Positions 54,568 through 63,122 of a stretch of 64,000 nt of DNA are shown here, in pieces. Position 1 is the stretch's first letter; each line of letters starts with the position of its first letter. The notes under the pieces were generated by a model. The model made no database searches. It was not told the origin of the DNA and saw nothing but the letters and a program-made list of their open reading frames with translations. A program made the translations under genes and the position numbers. Source of the DNA: Candidatus Muiribacterium halophilum (lineage in GTDB: Bacteria; Muiribacteriota; Muiribacteriia; Muiribacteriales; Muiribacteriaceae); assembly GCA_023228995.1 (NCBI GenBank), contig JALOAD010000007.1, positions 1 to 64,000 of the forward strand, written 5' to 3'.

Positions 54568-56352
54568 CTATTCTACGGTTATAGCATCAAATGGGCATTT
54601 ATCATAACACATACCACATTTAATACACGCAGTCTGATCTATAATATGCATTTCTTTTCTTTCACCAGAAATAACATTTACAGGACAAGCTCTTTTACAG
54701 ACTCCGCAACCTACACATTTTTCTGTAATCTCATACTTTATAAGTGCTTTACAAACTTTAGTTTTACATTTTTTCTTTTCTATATGTTCAATATATTCAT
54801 CCTCAAAATATCTTAAAGTAGAAAGAACTGGATTTGGAGCTGTTTGTCCAAGACCACAGAGAGCAGCTTCTTTTATGTTTGAAGCAAGAATTCTTAATCT
54901 GTTAAGATCTTCCATTTCTGCTCTTCCTGAAGTAATTTTTTCAAGGATTTCATACATTCTTTTAGTACCAATTCTGCAAGGTACACATTTTCCACAGGAT
55001 TCATCAACACAAAACTGCATAAAGAATTTTGCAAGATCAACCATGCAAGTATCTTCACTCATTACAATAAGTCCACCTGAACCCATCATAGTTCCAAGTG
55101 TTTTTAATGTATCAAAATCTACTTTTATATCAAGATGTTCAGCTGGAATACATCCACCAGATGGTCCACCTGTCTGAGCAGCTTTAAATTTCTTACCACC
55201 CAAAACTCCGCCACCTATATCAAATACAATTTCTCTTAATGAAGTTCCCATTGGGACTTCAACAAGACCTGCATTTGTAATATCACCAGCAAGAGCAAAA
55301 ACTTTTGTACCAGGATTTTTTTCAGTACCAATTGTTCTAAAATGTTCCCATCCATGCTGAATTATATAAGTTATATTAGCCCAAGTTTCAACATTATTGA
55401 TAACAGTAGGTTTGTTAAATAAACCTTTAACTGCCGGATAAGGTGGTCTTGGTCTTGGCTCGCCTCTTTTACCTTCAATTGATTCAATCAAAGCTGTTTC
55501 TTCACCACAAACAAAAGCTCCAGCACCAATTCTAACATCCATATTAAATGAAAAATCAGTTCCTAGAATATTTTTGCCAAGAAGTCCATATTTTTCAGCC
55601 TGTTTTATTGCTAAATTAAGTCTTTCAATTGCCAGAGGATATTCTGCTCTACAATATACATAACCCTGATTAGCCCCAACAGCATAACCAGCTATCATCA
55701 TGCCTTCTATAATAAGATGAGGATCTCCTTCAAGAACTGATCTATCCATAAATGCACCAGGATCACCTTCATCCGCATTACAAACTATATATTTTTGATC
55801 TCCTTCAGATTTAGATGTGAAATCCCATTTAACACCAGCTGGAAATCCTCCACCACCTCTACCACGAAGACCTGATTTTTTAATAATATCTATAACTTCT
55901 GACTTGCTCATTTCAAAAGCTTTTGCACAAGCTTCATAGCCATCTCTTGCAATATATTCTTCAATTTTTGTAGGATCAATAAATCCACAATTTCTTAGAA
56001 CTATTTTTTTTTGTCTTTTAAAAAATTCTATTTCATTTATTTTTTTAATTATTTTTTCATCAGGAGTCTTATAAAGGTATTTTTCAACAACTCTTCCTTT
56101 AACAACATGTTCTTCAACTATTTCAGCCATATTTTCAGGTTTTAGTTTTTTATAAAAAACACCCTCAGGATATATAACAGCTATAGGTCCTAATTCACAT
56201 GCTCCCATACAACCTGTTTCAAGTACCATAATTTCATTTTGCAAATTATTTTCTTTTAGAGCTTTTTTTAAAGCTTCGCTAACTTCTTTACAACCTGAAG
56301 TAATACAACCAGCTCCAGCACAAACAAGTATATGCATTCTATATAAAGACAT
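54568..56352 (-). CDS. hydB: HydB/NuoF-like NADH-binding subunit, first set
   Basis: At 594 residues it has an N-terminal thioredoxin-like [2Fe-2S] domain (VCAGAGCITSGCKEV; ETGCMGACE), an FMN/NADH domain (GRGGGGFPAGVKWDF), the SCGKCVPCRIGT [4Fe-4S] site and a C-terminal ferredoxin domain with CVGCGVCKRACP and CIKCGMCYDKCP. This full complement is the layout of electron-bifurcating HydB. It starts at ATG overlapping the hydC stop by one base. Confidence 0.95.
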   Translation of the reverse strand: MSLYRMHILVCAGAGCITSGCKEVSEALKKALKENNLQNEIMVLETGCMGACELGPIAVIYPEGVFYKKLKPENMAEIVEEHVVKGRVVEKYLYKTPDEKIIKKINEIEFFKRQKKIVLRNCGFIDPTKIEEYIARDGYEACAKAFEMSKSEVIDIIKKSGLRGRGGGGFPAGVKWDFTSKSEGDQKYIVCNADEGDPGAFMDRSVLEGDPHLIIEGMMIAGYAVGANQGYVYCRAEYPLAIERLNLAIKQAEKYGLLGKNILGTDFSFNMDVRIGAGAFVCGEETALIESIEGKRGEPRPRPPYPAVKGLFNKPTVINNVETWANITYIIQHGWEHFRTIGTEKNPGTKVFALAGDITNAGLVEVPMGTSLREIVFDIGGGVLGGKKFKAAQTGGPSGGCIPAEHLDIKVDFDTLKTLGTMMGSGGLIVMSEDTCMVDLAKFFMQFCVDESCGKCVPCRIGTKRMYEILEKITSGRAEMEDLNRLRILASNIKEAALCGLGQTAPNPVLSTLRYFEDEYIEHIEKKKCKTKVCKALIKYEITEKCVGCGVCKRACPVNVISGERKEMHIIDQTACIKCGMCYDKCPFDAITVE

Positions 56353-56846
56353 TATTCAGCCTCCTTTTGTCTGTAACCTGCAATGATACCGTCAATTTCT
56401 TTAGGAGAAACTCTCTTATAGATATCAACATCATTAATAGTTACGACAGGAGCAAGAGAACATGCACCAACACAACGAACTGTTTCAAGTGAAAAAAGTC
56501 CATCATTTGTTGTTTGTCCGACTTCAATACCAAGTTTGTCTACAAAATTTTCAACTAATTTATTAGCTCCACGAACATAACAAGCTGTTCCTGTACAAAT
56601 CTTTATTACATATTTTCCTTTTGGAACCATAGTAAAAAAATGATAAAATGTTACTGTTCCATATACCTGCGACAGAGGAATATTCAAACCATCAGAAATT
56701 CTTTTTTGAATATCTGGTGTCAAAGCTCCATAATGCTCTTGGACAGAATGAAGTACATTTATTAGTATTCCTTCCTTTCCACGGCTTTCTTCGACTATTC
56801 TGTCAAGTACAGAATAATCAATACAGTTACCACATTCACATGCCAT
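56352..56846 (-). CDS. hydC: HydC/NuoE-like [2Fe-2S] subunit, first set
   Basis: This 164-residue protein has an N-terminal helical bundle and a thioredoxin-like fold binding [2Fe-2S] via CTGTAC (C-x4-C) and CVGAC (C-x3-C). It relays electrons with HydB. ATG with GGAAGG upstream. Confidence 0.95.
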   Translation of the reverse strand: MACECGNCIDYSVLDRIVEESRGKEGILINVLHSVQEHYGALTPDIQKRISDGLNIPLSQVYGTVTFYHFFTMVPKGKYVIKICTGTACYVRGANKLVENFVDKLGIEVGQTTNDGLFSLETVRCVGACSLAPVVTINDVDIYKRVSPKEIDGIIAGYRQKEAE

Positions 56847-56864
56847 ATTAAGTACCTTCCCAGT

Positions 56865-57230
56865 TTATTTTTCTTCAGATGCAAAAACCATATCACCGAC
56901 GACATTTCCATTAATAACATGTTCTGCAACTATTTTTTTAGCTCCCTCAACTGTAACTTTTTTATAAATTATTTTTTGCCCGTCTTTTTCAACTTCTACA
57001 AGAGGTTCCTGCTCACAAAAACCCATACATCCTGATTGAGCTACAATAATATCTTTAAGATTTCTTTTTTGTATCTCTTCCATAAAAGCTGTTGTGACTT
57101 CTCTTGCACCAGCTGCAATACCACAAGTTCCCATTCCCACTGTGATCTTTGCACTTGCCTTTCCCTCTCTTGTTTTTAAATCATCAAGAGCTTTTTCTTT
57201 AAGCTTTCTAAGTTCGTCAAGTGTAGTCAT
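56865..57230 (-). CDS. hndB: HndB-like small thioredoxin-fold ferredoxin
   Basis: This 121-residue protein has MGTCGIAAGAREV (one Cys) and SGCMGFC, giving three Cys of a [2Fe-2S] thioredoxin-like domain. This matches the extra subunit of tetrameric NADP-type hydrogenases (HndB). The N-terminal 30 residues are helical and charged. Its start overlaps the ATPase stop by 4 bp (ATGA). Confidence 0.82.
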   Translation of the reverse strand: MTTLDELRKLKEKALDDLKTREGKASAKITVGMGTCGIAAGAREVTTAFMEEIQKRNLKDIIVAQSGCMGFCEQEPLVEVEKDGQKIIYKKVTVEGAKKIVAEHVINGNVVGDMVFASEEK

Positions 57231-57781
57231 ATTAATGACCTCCCAATCTTTTTTAATCCGGATAACAAATCCACTTTCAGTGCTTTCTGGACATTCATGT
57301 CATTTAGTGGGACAACATCTAATATTGCTTTCCATTCTCTAGTATCTATACTGTAAATATTATTATCTACTTTATAGATAAAAAGGAAATCAATATGTGG
57401 ATTAAGAACGATAAGAGTATGGATCACAGAAACTATATCTCCAATAGGAGGTCTATCAATATGTGAATGTTTCATGCTAGCTTTTAATTCAGTTCCCTGC
57501 CCAGGTTCTGATGTTATAACCAGCTCACCTTCACATAAGTCTGTGATTTGTTTCACAAACGGAATTCCAAGCCCAACTTTTCTAGTCTTCCGAGTTGTTA
57601 TAAAAGGGTTTGTGATTTGTTTCACAAACTCATCGCCCATGCCCTTGCCATTATCCCTGATTACCAATGAAAGTATATCATCTTTTATATTTTCGTCAAG
57701 TATGATTTCTACAAAGTTAGCTTGTGCACTAATTGAATTTTCTGCAAGGTCTAAAATGTTAAGTGAAAGTTCAGGCATCAT
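57227..57781 (-). CDS. HATPase_c protein of the hydrogenase signalling module
   Basis: From ATG 57781 the protein is 184 residues. It has the N-box LNILDLAENSISAQ, G1 DNGKGMGDEF, the G2-like GLGIPFVKQITDL and GTELKAS, the Bergerat ATP-binding fold without a dimerisation/His domain. A C-terminal extension (about 120-184) is of unknown fold. It could be a Ser kinase or ATP sensor. Its start is the ATGATGCCTGA overlap with the PHP gene. Confidence 0.8.
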   Translation of the reverse strand: MMPELSLNILDLAENSISAQANFVEIILDENIKDDILSLVIRDNGKGMGDEFVKQITNPFITTRKTRKVGLGIPFVKQITDLCEGELVITSEPGQGTELKASMKHSHIDRPPIGDIVSVIHTLIVLNPHIDFLFIYKVDNNIYSIDTREWKAILDVVPLNDMNVQKALKVDLLSGLKKIGRSLI

Positions 57782-58469
57782 AAAAGAACACCCCATTTTT
57801 TATGTTTTTTAAAATACTCTTTATGTTTTTTTTAGCTTCAATAAAAAAATACCGGCGACCAATATCTTCCAAAAAATGAGCATCAGAATTTCTAATTATT
57901 TTTTTATAATTTCCTGTGTTTTCTTTCGTAAGTTCAAAAACACATTCTTCCCAAACCGGGGGAATAAAACCCAAGCTTGCCAAAACTGAAAAATAAGATT
58001 TATCAACATGAGCAAAAAAATACATTCCACCAAGTTCATTAACTTTCGTTATAAGTTCATCAACCGGTATTGTAGCCTGATTTAAAAGTTTTTTTTCAAA
58101 TTTAATTATATTTTCATCACCATCTACTTCAATCTGATATCCCATTTTATCTTCGTTAATATTAATAGGCAAAAGCTTTTTATATAAAATATCTGATAAA
58201 ATTTGAGCTTTTTTAAAATCAGGAAAAAGTGTAACAACATGAAATTCTTCTAAAACAGTAACTTCAATACCTGGAATTACAATAATTCCATTTTTTTTGC
58301 CTATTTCAACAGCAACTTTACAATTATTAGCACTATTATGATCTGTTATTGCAATAATATCTAATTTTTTTTTAATAGCTTGCTTAATTATTTTAGAAGG
58401 TGACATTTCAAGCGAAGCACATGCAGACAATACACTATGTATATGCAGGTCTGCTTTCAATCTACTCAT
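57771..58469 (-). CDS. PHP-domain phosphoesterase
   Basis: From ATG 58469 the protein is 232 residues with PHP motifs ADLHIHSVLSACA (about 5-17), ITDHNSANN (about 38-46), GIEVTV (metal ligand Glu), FFAHVDK and RNSDAHF near the C-terminus. PHP enzymes hydrolyse phosphoesters with two or three metals. A longer frame from 58538 adds residues that overlap the DRTGG gene. Its place in the module suggests it removes a phosphate from a signalling partner, possibly one of the ATPases' targets. Confidence 0.85.
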   Translation of the reverse strand: MSRLKADLHIHSVLSACASLEMSPSKIIKQAIKKKLDIIAITDHNSANNCKVAVEIGKKNGIIVIPGIEVTVLEEFHVVTLFPDFKKAQILSDILYKKLLPININEDKMGYQIEVDGDENIIKFEKKLLNQATIPVDELITKVNELGGMYFFAHVDKSYFSVLASLGFIPPVWEECVFELTKENTGNYKKIIRNSDAHFLEDIGRRYFFIEAKKNIKSILKNIKNGVFFYDA

Positions 58470-58806
58470 ATTTTCCAGAAACACCATTATTATATAATAT
58501 ACCAGCAGTTTCAAAAGCAGAAAGCTGGGTAACACCAATTATAATATTTTCATCACAGGATTTTTCAATAGTCTTTTTATCAGGCATTCTGTTGTTTGCA
58601 AGAATAATTATAGAAATATCTCTTAGCATAGCTACAGCAATTACATTTTCATGAGCAAGTATTGTAATAAGAGCAGATTCTGATGGAGCATGACCCATTA
58701 CATCTGAAAGCATATCCGAAACATATCCGAATTTAACATCACAATCCTCAAAATCACCAGTCAATATTTTTAAATTCAATTTTTCAATCATTTCAGATAT
58801 TTTCAT
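58462..58806 (-). CDS. DRTGG-domain protein
   Basis: This 114-residue protein matches the DRTGG family in architecture: an N-terminal MIEKLNLKILTGDFEDCDVK and a sheet-helix body with ALITILAHENVIAVA. DRTGG domains occur beside CBS and phosphotransacetylase domains and in hydrogenase operons. Role unknown, perhaps ligand sensing. It overlaps the PHP gene start by 8 bp. Confidence 0.72.
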   Translation of the reverse strand: MKISEMIEKLNLKILTGDFEDCDVKFGYVSDMLSDVMGHAPSESALITILAHENVIAVAMLRDISIIILANNRMPDKKTIEKSCDENIIIGVTQLSAFETAGILYNNGVSGKYE

Positions 58807-58818
58807 ATTAACCTCTTT

Positions 58819-60144
58819 TTATTTTTTTTTAAAATTATCATTGCTTTCAAGCTCATCTTTAATATTTTTTATTTTTTGTTTAAGAATAAATATACAGTCA
58901 AATTTACTAAGTTTTCCTTCAAGAACAATATCTTCAGCTAAAGCACGACAAGTAGGACAACCACAAATACCACAATCAATACCTGGAAATTCTTCTGTCA
59001 ACTGATCAATTTGCTCTGATTTTTCCATAGCTTTAATAAGATCTGTATCAAGTTTTGATATATTACGAGGTTCAGGTTTTTTTTCCAATAGGAAAAAATC
59101 CATATTATATTTTTTAATAATCTTTTCAGGGTGAAGCTGACTTATTTTCAATTTTGTAGCTAATTCTTTTAATCTTATCTTAGCTAAAAATTTATCTGTA
59201 GGAGCAAGTACTCCGCCAACACAACCTGGAATACACGCTTGTGCTTCAATAAAATCAAGATTATTAAATACTTTTAGACCGATATTTTCAAAAAAAGAAA
59301 TTACATTATGAATACCAGCAACAGCAACTTTCTTTTTAACATGAGCACTTTGTAATTCACCTTCATGAACACCCCATATAATACCCATTTTACCAGCATG
59401 TTCAAACTTCTTTATTTTTTTTATATCTTTTAAAACACTCATAACTCTGTCATATATCTCTGTCATAGAAAACACACCTGTCACAGGAGATTTTTCTTTT
59501 CCAGCTGGTTCTTTTACAGCAGTAACTTTTGCAGCACAAGGTGATATAAAAAAAACTCCAACTTCACTTTCTTTAGCCTGTTCTTTTTCCATTACAAGTT
59601 CTTTGGAAATTTTTGCAGCAATATCCATAGGAGGTTCAAGCATAGCAATATTATCAACATATTCAGGAAATCTTGTTAAAATAAGTCTTATTACTGCCGG
59701 ACACGCTGAAGATATAAGAGGTTTCTTTTTTGTTTTTTTAAGATATTGTTCTGTAGCAAAATTTACAAGTTCAGCAGCTGCTGCAACTTCAAAAATATAT
59801 TGAAATCCAATTAAATTTAAAGCTGTATAAACTTTATCAAGAGAAATTTTATCAGAATCAAACTGTGCCATAAAAGAAGGTGCTGGTAAGGCAACTCTAT
59901 ATTTAAAGTTTTCAATCATTTTAAAAGGACTAGTAAGAGCATATTTTGCATCAGTAGGACAAGTTCTTATACATTCACCACAATCAATACATCTTTGTTC
60001 TGATATAACAGCTTTACCATCTATAACTCTTATAGCTTCTGTAGGACAAGTTCTTAAACAATGCGTACAACCAACACAAAGATCTTCTTTTAACCTGACA
60101 GAATGAAAGTATTTATTATTTTTTCTTCTTATGTTTTCTGCCAT
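58819..60144 (-). CDS. HydS-like putative sensory [FeFe]-hydrogenase
   Basis: This 441-residue protein has two N-terminal [4Fe-4S] motifs (CVGCTHCLRTC; CIDCGECIRTC), a hydrogenase large-subunit domain and a C-terminal Fe-S domain (DCGICGCPTCRALAED). H-cluster motifs are altered: SSACPA for TSCxPxW (Ala where the Cys of TSC sits), ISPCAAK for MPCxxK, and EAQACIPGCVGG for ExMxCxGGCxGG. Remaining Cys could still hold the cluster. Such changes are known in putative sensory hydrogenases of groups C/D. No PAS domain; signalling partners are adjacent. Start ATG 60144 with AGAGGTG. Confidence 0.85.
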   Translation of the reverse strand: MAENIRRKNNKYFHSVRLKEDLCVGCTHCLRTCPTEAIRVIDGKAVISEQRCIDCGECIRTCPTDAKYALTSPFKMIENFKYRVALPAPSFMAQFDSDKISLDKVYTALNLIGFQYIFEVAAAAELVNFATEQYLKKTKKKPLISSACPAVIRLILTRFPEYVDNIAMLEPPMDIAAKISKELVMEKEQAKESEVGVFFISPCAAKVTAVKEPAGKEKSPVTGVFSMTEIYDRVMSVLKDIKKIKKFEHAGKMGIIWGVHEGELQSAHVKKKVAVAGIHNVISFFENIGLKVFNNLDFIEAQACIPGCVGGVLAPTDKFLAKIRLKELATKLKISQLHPEKIIKKYNMDFFLLEKKPEPRNISKLDTDLIKAMEKSEQIDQLTEEFPGIDCGICGCPTCRALAEDIVLEGKLSKFDCIFILKQKIKNIKDELESNDNFKKK

Positions 60145-60198
60145 TTTCACCTCTTATCTATATTATAGAATCCTCTGCTGATTTAAAGGATTCTAATA

Positions 60199-60612
60199 TT
60201 ATGTAAAATTAATGATAAATGATAATTTTGTACCTTTTTCCACCTCAGTATGCAAACTTATTTCATCAGTATTTCTTTTTATATTTGGAAGTCCCATACC
60301 TGCACCAAAACCCATTTCACGAACTTTGCTTGAAGCTGTAGAAAACCCTTCAGTAAAAGCTAATTCTACATCAGGTATTCCAGGTCCTTCATCCTGAACT
60401 GTTACTCTTATCTGCCCTGGAACTATTTTAAACTCCATTTCACCTCTATAAGCATGGGCAACAACATTTATTTCAGCTTCATACATTGCAATAGCAACTT
60501 TTTTTATTATATTTGTAGGAAGTCCCAATTTTTTTAAAAGTTTTTTTACATCAGAAGAAGCAAATCCAGCTTCTGAAAAATTCCCCCCTTCTATAATATA
60601 CTTTCTATCCAT
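60199..60612 (-). CDS. RsbW/SpoIIAB-like anti-sigma kinase
   Basis: From ATG 60612 the protein is 137 residues. It has the N-box YEAEINVVAHAY, G1 DEGPGIPD, G2 GFGAGMGLPNIKRN and GTKLSFI. Such kinases bind sigma factors or phosphorylate STAS proteins. The frame from 60639 overlaps the DRTGG gene by 35 bp; ATG 60612 with the 8-bp ATGGATAG overlap is preferred. It is part of the signalling module beside the HydS-like protein. Confidence 0.8.
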   Translation of the reverse strand: MDRKYIIEGGNFSEAGFASSDVKKLLKKLGLPTNIIKKVAIAMYEAEINVVAHAYRGEMEFKIVPGQIRVTVQDEGPGIPDVELAFTEGFSTASSKVREMGFGAGMGLPNIKRNTDEISLHTEVEKGTKLSFIINFT

Positions 60613-60991
60613 TTTTGGATTTTTCCTTATTGCATTCATCTTTTATATGTGAACACAATTTACCTGCAACTTCAAACATAGCTTCTTCTGTTCTCAAAAG
60701 AGTAATACCATTTTCCTCAGCAAGTTCAATAAGCTGTCTATCAATAGTTTTTCCCCTTACTATGACAACTACTTTAATATCAACCATCTCAGCAGTCCTA
60801 AGGGTTTGAGAATTAGATAATGCTGTTATAAGCACAGTAGAATCACCTTCATGAGTAAAAGCTAAAACATCACTCATAAGTTCAGTACAACAGAAATAAC
60901 ATATTTCCAGTTTTTCAGGAAAATTTTCTGTAAGCACTTCTGCATTTAAAATATTCTTTAAAGTTTCTAATTTAATATTTGTGTTTTTCAT
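60605..60991 (-). CDS. DRTGG-domain protein
   Basis: This 128-residue protein is of the same class as the one at 58462, with extra residues. It has a body FCCTELMSDVLAFTHEGDST (two adjacent Cys) and a C-terminal IRKD-like charged tail. Its start overlaps the hydG stop as ATGA. Function unknown. Confidence 0.72.
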   Translation of the reverse strand: MKNTNIKLETLKNILNAEVLTENFPEKLEICYFCCTELMSDVLAFTHEGDSTVLITALSNSQTLRTAEMVDIKVVVIVRGKTIDRQLIELAEENGITLLRTEEAMFEVAGKLCSHIKDECNKEKSKNG

Positions 60992-62385
60992 CAGCAAAAA
61001 ATATCCCTTTCCCCTTTCTGAGTTCTATCAAGCATTTTTTTAGCATTTTCTTTATCTTCAATTTTTGCAAACTTTTCAAGTTCAGATTTTATAAGAGCTT
61101 CACCGATTTTTCTAGTTTCTTCAGAAGCATAATCTAAAAGATATTCTTTAAATGTAGCAAGAGCATTTGGTTGACAAAACTGTTGTATTAAACCAGGTTT
61201 TGTTATTGCCATGAAATCAATACCAGTTCTTCCTTTTCTATAACAACCTGTACAAAAAGAAGGAATAAAACCCGCTTTAGAAAGATCTCTAACAACTTCA
61301 TCAAGAGTTCTAAAATCACCAACAGCAAACTGTTGTTCATCAGGCATATTATGTTCAGCTTCTTCATAACCACCAGGATTTGTCTTTGAACCAGCAGACA
61401 CCTGAGATACACCAAGATGAATAAGTTTTGCTCTTAATTCTTTTGTTTCCCTTGTAGTTAATATTATACCAGTATAAGGCACCGCAAGTCTAATTATAGA
61501 AACAAGTTTAGCAAATTCTTCATCATTAATAGGATAAGGAACTTTTCCAGCTGCCGGTGCATTAAGAGCAGGTTCAATTCTTGGAACTGAAATTGTATGA
61601 GGTCCAACTCCTATTGTTTTTTCAAGATATTCGCAATGAGATATCATAGCCAGCACTTCATATTTATAATCAAAAAGACCAAAAAGAACTCCAGCACCTA
61701 AATCATCAATTCCTGCTGAAAAAGCTTTTTCAAAAGCAGTAATTCTTGTTTCATAACTACTTTTTGGTCCTAATGGATGCATTTTTTCATAAGTTTCTCT
61801 ATGATAAGTTTCTTGAAACATCTGATAAGTACCAATGCCTTCTTTTTTTATCTTTGCAAAATCTTCAACAGTTAAAGGGGCAACATTAACATTAATTCTT
61901 CTAATCTGATTTTTAGCATCTTTAGATGAATAAACAGCTCTTACAGCTTCTGCTACAAAATCAGCATTAGCATATTTAGGATGTTCTCCACAAACAAGAA
62001 GAATTCTTTTATGTCCCATTTTAGTTAATAAAGTTGTTTCTTCTTTTATTTCATCGATTGAAAGAGTTCTTCTTTTAAGTTCTGTATTTGAACATCTAAA
62101 ACCACAATAAAGACAATCATTAACACATTCATTTGTAACATACATCGGAGCAAATATTACTATTCTCTTACCATAAATCTCTTCTTTAACTTTTTTTGCA
62201 CAAGACAATATATCAGATACAAGTTCTTTATCCTGAACATTTAAAAGAGCTGCTACCTCTTTAAGACTAAGTCCTTGTTTTTGAAGAGCTTTGTTAATAA
62301 TACTTTTGATTTGAGAAACAGAATAATTTTTTGTTTCCTCAAGAAGAGTAAAAATCTTTTCGTCATTAATTATTTCTTTAAACAT
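60991..62385 (-). CDS. hydG: [FeFe]-hydrogenase maturase HydG, radical SAM tyrosine lyase
   Basis: This 464-residue enzyme cleaves tyrosine to make CO and cyanide for the H-cluster. It has the radical SAM motif CVNDCLYC (C-x3-C-x2-C), a TIM barrel and the C-terminal auxiliary-cluster motif CTGCYRKGR followed by a third Cys after 22 residues (C-x2-C-x22-C). The product's neighbours are the hydrogenases, but hydE and hydF are not in the window. Start ATG with GGAGG. Confidence 0.95.
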   Translation of the reverse strand: MFKEIINDEKIFTLLEETKNYSVSQIKSIINKALQKQGLSLKEVAALLNVQDKELVSDILSCAKKVKEEIYGKRIVIFAPMYVTNECVNDCLYCGFRCSNTELKRRTLSIDEIKEETTLLTKMGHKRILLVCGEHPKYANADFVAEAVRAVYSSKDAKNQIRRINVNVAPLTVEDFAKIKKEGIGTYQMFQETYHRETYEKMHPLGPKSSYETRITAFEKAFSAGIDDLGAGVLFGLFDYKYEVLAMISHCEYLEKTIGVGPHTISVPRIEPALNAPAAGKVPYPINDEEFAKLVSIIRLAVPYTGIILTTRETKELRAKLIHLGVSQVSAGSKTNPGGYEEAEHNMPDEQQFAVGDFRTLDEVVRDLSKAGFIPSFCTGCYRKGRTGIDFMAITKPGLIQQFCQPNALATFKEYLLDYASEETRKIGEALIKSELEKFAKIEDKENAKKMLDRTQKGERDIFC

Positions 62386-62436
62386 GCTTTGCCTCCGATT
62401 GACTAAAAAATTGTTTTTATATACTATAACTTTAAC

Positions 62437-62970
62437 ATGAATTTAAAAAAGACGCTTAAATATTTTGACATAACCCGTTTATACAAATATATAAAATTAA
62501 AAATCCATCGTCATCCGGCAACCCCTGAAAATCTTGCGTTAAGCATTGGTCTTGGTGCATTTATAGGAGTGTTGCCAACTTTTGGATTTGCAATAGGTCT
62601 ATCGATTTTAGCTGCCTTTTTTTTAAAACTTCCAAAAATCCCATGTTTTTTAGGCACTTGGGTTGCAAACCCATGGACTACTCCTATATTTTATACCTTA
62701 AGTTGGAAAATAGGAAATTTTTTTTTTAAATTACCAATACACGATATAGCGAAGGAATTTCAAAGAAAAAATATAGCCGGAATATTCAACGATTTTCATA
62801 AATTAAGTTTATTTATAAAAAATTTAATAATTCTTTACAAACCACTTTTACTTGGAGGAATAATACTTGCAATACCAATATCAATATTTTTATATTATTT
62901 TTCATTAATATCACTAAAGAAATTACAAAAAAGAAAAAACGATAAACTCCAGAAATTCCTACCATTTTAA
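62437..62970 (+). CDS. DUF2062 membrane protein
   Basis: This 177-residue protein has the DUF2062 signature HRHPATPENLALSIGLGAF (about 24-42), VLPTFGF, and WVANPWTTPIFYTLSW, with two to three TM helices. The family is widespread and unassigned. Divergent from hydG. The ATG lies six bases after a TATAAC box (62425-62430) with no Shine-Dalgarno sequence, so the message may be leaderless. Confidence 0.82.
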   Translation: MNLKKTLKYFDITRLYKYIKLKIHRHPATPENLALSIGLGAFIGVLPTFGFAIGLSILAAFFLKLPKIPCFLGTWVANPWTTPIFYTLSWKIGNFFFKLPIHDIAKEFQRKNIAGIFNDFHKLSLFIKNLIILYKPLLLGGIILAIPISIFLYYFSLISLKKLQKRKNDKLQKFLPF

Positions 62971-63056
62971 AATTGCGAATAGCGAAATAGTTTTAAAACT
63001 TCCACTTTTGTCAATTTTTTAATTTTTATTTAATCCTCTAATTCAACATTGCTACT

Positions 63057-63120
63057 ATACGCTTCTATACGCTTCACATACCGCCCTTATACGCTTCACA
63101 TACCGCTTCTATACTGCTCT
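63057..63120. repeat. 22-bp tandem array (family A), locus 4
   Basis: Three head-to-tail units of the ATACCGCYYTTATACGCTTCAC type lie just after the pyrE stop. This is the same unit as at 477-530 and in the 250-bp repeats. The gap 62971-63122 otherwise looks like AT-rich spacer. Confidence 0.6.
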
Positions 63121-63122
63121 TC

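Noticed and set aside
58819-60144. Third catalytic hydrogenase
   Set aside because: L1, L2 and L3 motifs lack residues needed for fast catalysis, and the gene sits among signalling proteins.
477-63120. 22-bp arrays as CRISPR
   Set aside because: Units follow each other directly without unique spacers, only two to three units occur per locus, and no cas genes are near.
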